A stretch of 64,000 bases of DNA from contig NZ_JAGILA010000001.1 of assembly GCF_017874595.1 (NCBI RefSeq), positions 310,001-374,000 on the forward strand. Reading direction: 5' to 3'. The notes beneath the pieces are model-generated. The model did not search any database, had not been told where the DNA came from, and saw nothing but the letters and a program-made list of their open reading frames with translations. This document shows, one piece after another, positions 61,654-64,000 of this stretch; positions within the stretch are counted from its first letter, which is position 1, and every line of letters begins with the position of its first letter. This stretch comes from Sinorhizobium kostiense. GTDB lineage: Bacteria; Pseudomonadota; Alphaproteobacteria; Rhizobiales; Rhizobiaceae. Made by a program: the position numbers and the translations under genes.

Positions 61654-62817
61654 TCACTCGCCGCCGTTGACGGCAAGCACGCGCTTCATGCGCGCGACTG
61701 CAAGCTCAGGATCCGCAAGCACGCCTGCCTTGTCCGCAAGTCGGAAGAGTTCGGCGAGATGGGCGATCGACCGAGCGCTCTGCTGGCCGCCGATCATGAC
61801 GAAATGATCCTGCAGGCCATTGAGATAGGCGAGAAACACGACTCCCGTCTTGTAGAAGCGGGTCGGCGCCTTGAAGATGTGACGCGACAATGGCACCGTC
61901 GGTTCGAGCAATTCGAAGAACTCGCCGTTCCGCCCCTCGCCGAGCGCCTGCAACGATGCGGAAGCCACCGGCGCTATCGCATCGAAAATGCCGAGCAGCG
62001 CGTCCGAATGCCCCTTTTCGTCGCCGGCGATGAGTTCTGCATAGTTGAAGTCATCGCCCGTATACATGCGCACGCCTCGCGGCAATTGCCGCCGCATCAC
62101 GATTTCCTTCTCTTTCGAGAGAAGCGAAATCTTGATGCCGCCAACCTTGGCCGCATGCGCCGCGATCACTTCGAGGCAGGTCTTCATCGCCTCCACGTGG
62201 TCGCCACTGCCCCAATAGCCTTCGAGTGCGGGATCGAACATTTCACCGAGCCAATGGATGATCACCGGCTCCTTCACCTGCGAAAGGATGCGCCCATAGA
62301 CGCGGATATAGTCGTCCGGCCCCCTGGCAGCGGCGGCGAGCGCCCGGCTCGCCATCAGGACAATGCGGCCGCCTTCCGCCTCCACGGCCTCGATCTGGCT
62401 CTCGTAGGCCCGAATGATGTCGTCGATCGAGACGTCGGGGCCGGGCGCCAGATGATCGGTGCCGGCGCCGCAGGCAATCAGCGCGCCCGGCCGGCCACGC
62501 GCTTCGGCCAGCGCCCGCCGGATGAGTTCGCGCGCCTCCAGCCAGCCGAGCCCCATGCCGCGCTGGGCCGTGTCCATTGCTTCGGCGACGCCGAGGCCGA
62601 GGTCCCACAAACGATGGCGGAACGCGAGCGTGCGCTCCCAGTCGATCGCCGGCGTCAGCCAGGGATCATTATCGGCCAGGGGATCGGCGACGACATGCGC
62701 GGCGGCGAAGGCGACCCGCGGAAACGCTGCGGCATCGCGCTTCTGCAATGGAATCGGACTGCCGGTAAGCTGATATGGAACGAGCTTGCCTTCGAGCGGA
62801 AGATCGAGACTCACCAT
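61654..62817 (-). CDS. DUF993 protein (dihydrodipicolinate-synthase-like)
   Basis: A 387-residue DUF993 protein related to the DHDPS/NAL aldolase superfamily, with a TIM-barrel pattern. The Schiff-base Lys is likely in VGGIKISLLSKEKE, and VYGRILSQVKEPVIIHWLGEMFD forms the following strands. It would cleave or condense a keto acid or keto-sugar. The start MVSLDLPLEGKL overlaps nothing; the next upstream gene ends three bases away. Family members lie in sugar-degradation clusters but have no firmly known reaction that I recall. Confidence 0.8.
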   Translation of the reverse strand: MVSLDLPLEGKLVPYQLTGSPIPLQKRDAAAFPRVAFAAAHVVADPLADNDPWLTPAIDWERTLAFRHRLWDLGLGVAEAMDTAQRGMGLGWLEARELIRRALAEARGRPGALIACGAGTDHLAPGPDVSIDDIIRAYESQIEAVEAEGGRIVLMASRALAAAARGPDDYIRVYGRILSQVKEPVIIHWLGEMFDPALEGYWGSGDHVEAMKTCLEVIAAHAAKVGGIKISLLSKEKEIVMRRQLPRGVRMYTGDDFNYAELIAGDEKGHSDALLGIFDAIAPVASASLQALGEGRNGEFFELLEPTVPLSRHIFKAPTRFYKTGVVFLAYLNGLQDHFVMIGGQQSARSIAHLAELFRLADKAGVLADPELAVARMKRVLAVNGGE

Positions 62818-62820
62818 CGC

Positions 62821-63969
62821 TCAGAACTCCAGTTCCGGAACGTCGAGCCAGCGGCGCTCGGCCCAGGACTTCAAGCCCAACTCGGCAAGCTGCACGCCCT
62901 TGGCGCCGGCCTCGAGGCCATAGGGCCAGGGGCCGTCCTCGGCGACGTGGCGCAGGAACATCTCCCATTGCGCCTTGAAGCCGTTGTCGAAGACCTGCGT
63001 GTCCGGCACTTCGTCCCAGGTCTGGTAGAAATCGATCCCCTGCGGCTGATCCGGATTCCAGACCGGCTTGGGCGTGTTGACGCGGTGCTGGGTCCAGCAT
63101 TTCGTGAGCCCTGCGACGGCCGAGCCGTGCGTGCCGTCGACCTGGAAGGTGACGAGATCGTCACGACGGACCCGAACCGCCCAGGAGGAGTTGATCTGGG
63201 AAATGACTCCCCCGTCGAGTTCGAAGGTTGCATAGGCGGCGTCGTCCGTGTCGCAGTGATAGGCGCGGCCCTGCTCGTCGATGCGGGTCGGGATATGAGT
63301 GGCGCCGAGGCATGAGACGGCCTTGACCTCGCCAAAGAGATTGTCGAGCACGTAACGCCAGTGGCAGAGCATATCGAGGATGATGCCGCCACCGTCCTTC
63401 TTGCGGTAGTTCCAGGAGGGACGCTGGGCCGGCACGCCCCAATCGCCCTCGAAGACCCAATAGCCGAATTCGCCGCGCACCGAGAGTATTTTGCCGAAGA
63501 AGCCGGAGTCCCTCAAAAGCGCCAGCTTGCGAAGGCCGGGCAGGAAAAGCTTGTCCTGCACAACGCCGTGCTTCAGGCCTGAGGCGCGGGCCTTGCGCGC
63601 CAGATTGAGCGCGGTCCGCAGATCATCTGAAATCGGCTTTTCGCAATAGACATGCTTGCCGGCGTCGAGCGCCCGGCCAATCAGTTCGGCGCGCATGAGA
63701 GTCGTGCCGGCGTCGAAGAATATCTGGTTCTGCGGATCGGCAAGCGCCGCGTCGAGGTCGCTCGACCAGCGGGCAATGTCATGGCGCTTGGCCAATTGCT
63801 CGATCTTGTCTCGGTTGCGGCCGACGATGATCGGGTCGATCTCCAGCCGATCACCGGACGCAAGCGCGATGCCGCCCTGGTCGCGGATCGCCAGAATTGA
63901 GCGCACCAGATGCTGGTTATAGCCCATGCGGCCGGTGACGCCGTGCAGAATAATCCCTAAGCGCGCCAT
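62821..63969 (-). CDS. Gfo/Idh/MocA oxidoreductase, first gene of the operon
   Basis: A 382-residue NAD(P)-dependent oxidoreductase starting MARLGIILHGVTGRMGYNQHLV, a variant Rossmann motif. The catalytic Lys is in CEKPISDD, and MLCHWRYVLDNLFG supplies the His segment. AGGGAGGAGATGAT precedes the ATG, and the gene is first of the five visible on this strand, so the promoter lies close to the right edge of the window or further genes precede it. It likely performs the first redox step on the pathway substrate. Confidence 0.82.
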   Translation of the reverse strand: MARLGIILHGVTGRMGYNQHLVRSILAIRDQGGIALASGDRLEIDPIIVGRNRDKIEQLAKRHDIARWSSDLDAALADPQNQIFFDAGTTLMRAELIGRALDAGKHVYCEKPISDDLRTALNLARKARASGLKHGVVQDKLFLPGLRKLALLRDSGFFGKILSVRGEFGYWVFEGDWGVPAQRPSWNYRKKDGGGIILDMLCHWRYVLDNLFGEVKAVSCLGATHIPTRIDEQGRAYHCDTDDAAYATFELDGGVISQINSSWAVRVRRDDLVTFQVDGTHGSAVAGLTKCWTQHRVNTPKPVWNPDQPQGIDFYQTWDEVPDTQVFDNGFKAQWEMFLRHVAEDGPWPYGLEAGAKGVQLAELGLKSWAERRWLDVPELEF

Positions 63970-64000
63970 ATCATCTCCTCCCTGCCAGGCAATCGGGGCG

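Noticed and set aside
60973-63315. Long plus-strand open frame opposite the operon at 57995-63969
   Set aside because: It is antisense to the enolase, DUF993 and oxidoreductase genes, which have clear motifs and ribosome sites; the frame has none.
1-64000. Insertion sequences, phage genes, toxin-antitoxin pairs or CRISPR arrays
   Set aside because: No transposase, integrase, cas gene, spacer-repeat pattern or toxin-antitoxin pair was recognised in either strand.

Overview
The window is GC-rich, densely coded DNA from a Sinorhizobium/Ensifer-type rhizobium. Supporting this are a chvE-gguABC-gbpR sugar locus, an idhA preceded by an IolR-type operator, a bgsBA mixed-linkage glucan synthase pair, a Rhizobium-specific intergenic mosaic element (RIME) and several RpoE2-like promoters. 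In S. meliloti most of these sit on the pSymB chromid but in distant places, so a related species with a rearranged chromid is the best guess (inference). No transposase, integrase, phage or CRISPR sequence was seen.

1-15.4 kb, sugar uptake and catabolism. On the minus strand, chvE-gguA-gguB-gguC-araE-araF imports arabinose/galactose-type sugars and oxidises L-arabinose to 2-oxoglutarate; gbpR is divergent. A J-domain-like protein and a small membrane protein follow, then idhA (myo-inositol dehydrogenase). A ROK repressor is divergent from a xylFHG-type ABC operon across a perfect 21-bp palindrome. A tRNA-Arg(CCG) closes this block.

15.7-28 kb, accessory block. A minus-strand set encodes an isochorismatase-like hydrolase, an XapX protein, a Tat-exported amidohydrolase, DoxX, an MFS exporter with a fused monooxygenase-like tail, and an alpha/beta hydrolase. 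Three related AraC regulators follow in tandem. A LysR gene is divergent from a ring-cleaving dioxygenase/esterase pair resembling the MhqO/MhqD quinone detoxification proteins.

28-37.5 kb, one-carbon block. A desaturase-type oxygenase, Rieske ferredoxin and ferredoxin reductase (MocD/E/F-like) are followed by a ketopantoate hydroxymethyltransferase-like protein lacking key catalytic residues, and by PurU. A LacI regulator is divergent and is followed by a cytosine-deaminase-like amidohydrolase. A PHB-depolymerase-type esterase and a small VOC protein end the block.

37.5-42.2 kb. A NarK-type transporter is followed by small unknown proteins, three of them behind RpoE2-like promoters.

42.2-52.7 kb, the most interesting part. 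bgsBA (c-di-GMP-activated mixed-linkage beta-glucan synthase) is divergent from an apparent six-gene operon: a GGDEF/EAL protein, a degenerate GHKL-like protein, a STAS-like/methyltransferase fusion, a membrane sensor with PP2C phosphatase, a GHKL kinase-like protein and a STAS protein. This looks like a partner-switching system with two GHKL/STAS pairs, one degenerate, placed to control c-di-GMP and polysaccharide output.

52.7-64 kb. An AraC regulator, a UDP-xylose-synthase-like protein lacking the catalytic lysine, a TrkH potassium transporter and an exported intradiol dioxygenase are followed by a five-gene minus-strand operon (two Gfo/Idh/MocA oxidoreductases, a TIM-barrel isomerase, an enolase-superfamily protein and a DUF993 aldolase-like protein). 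The operon probably degrades an unidentified sugar or sugar acid.
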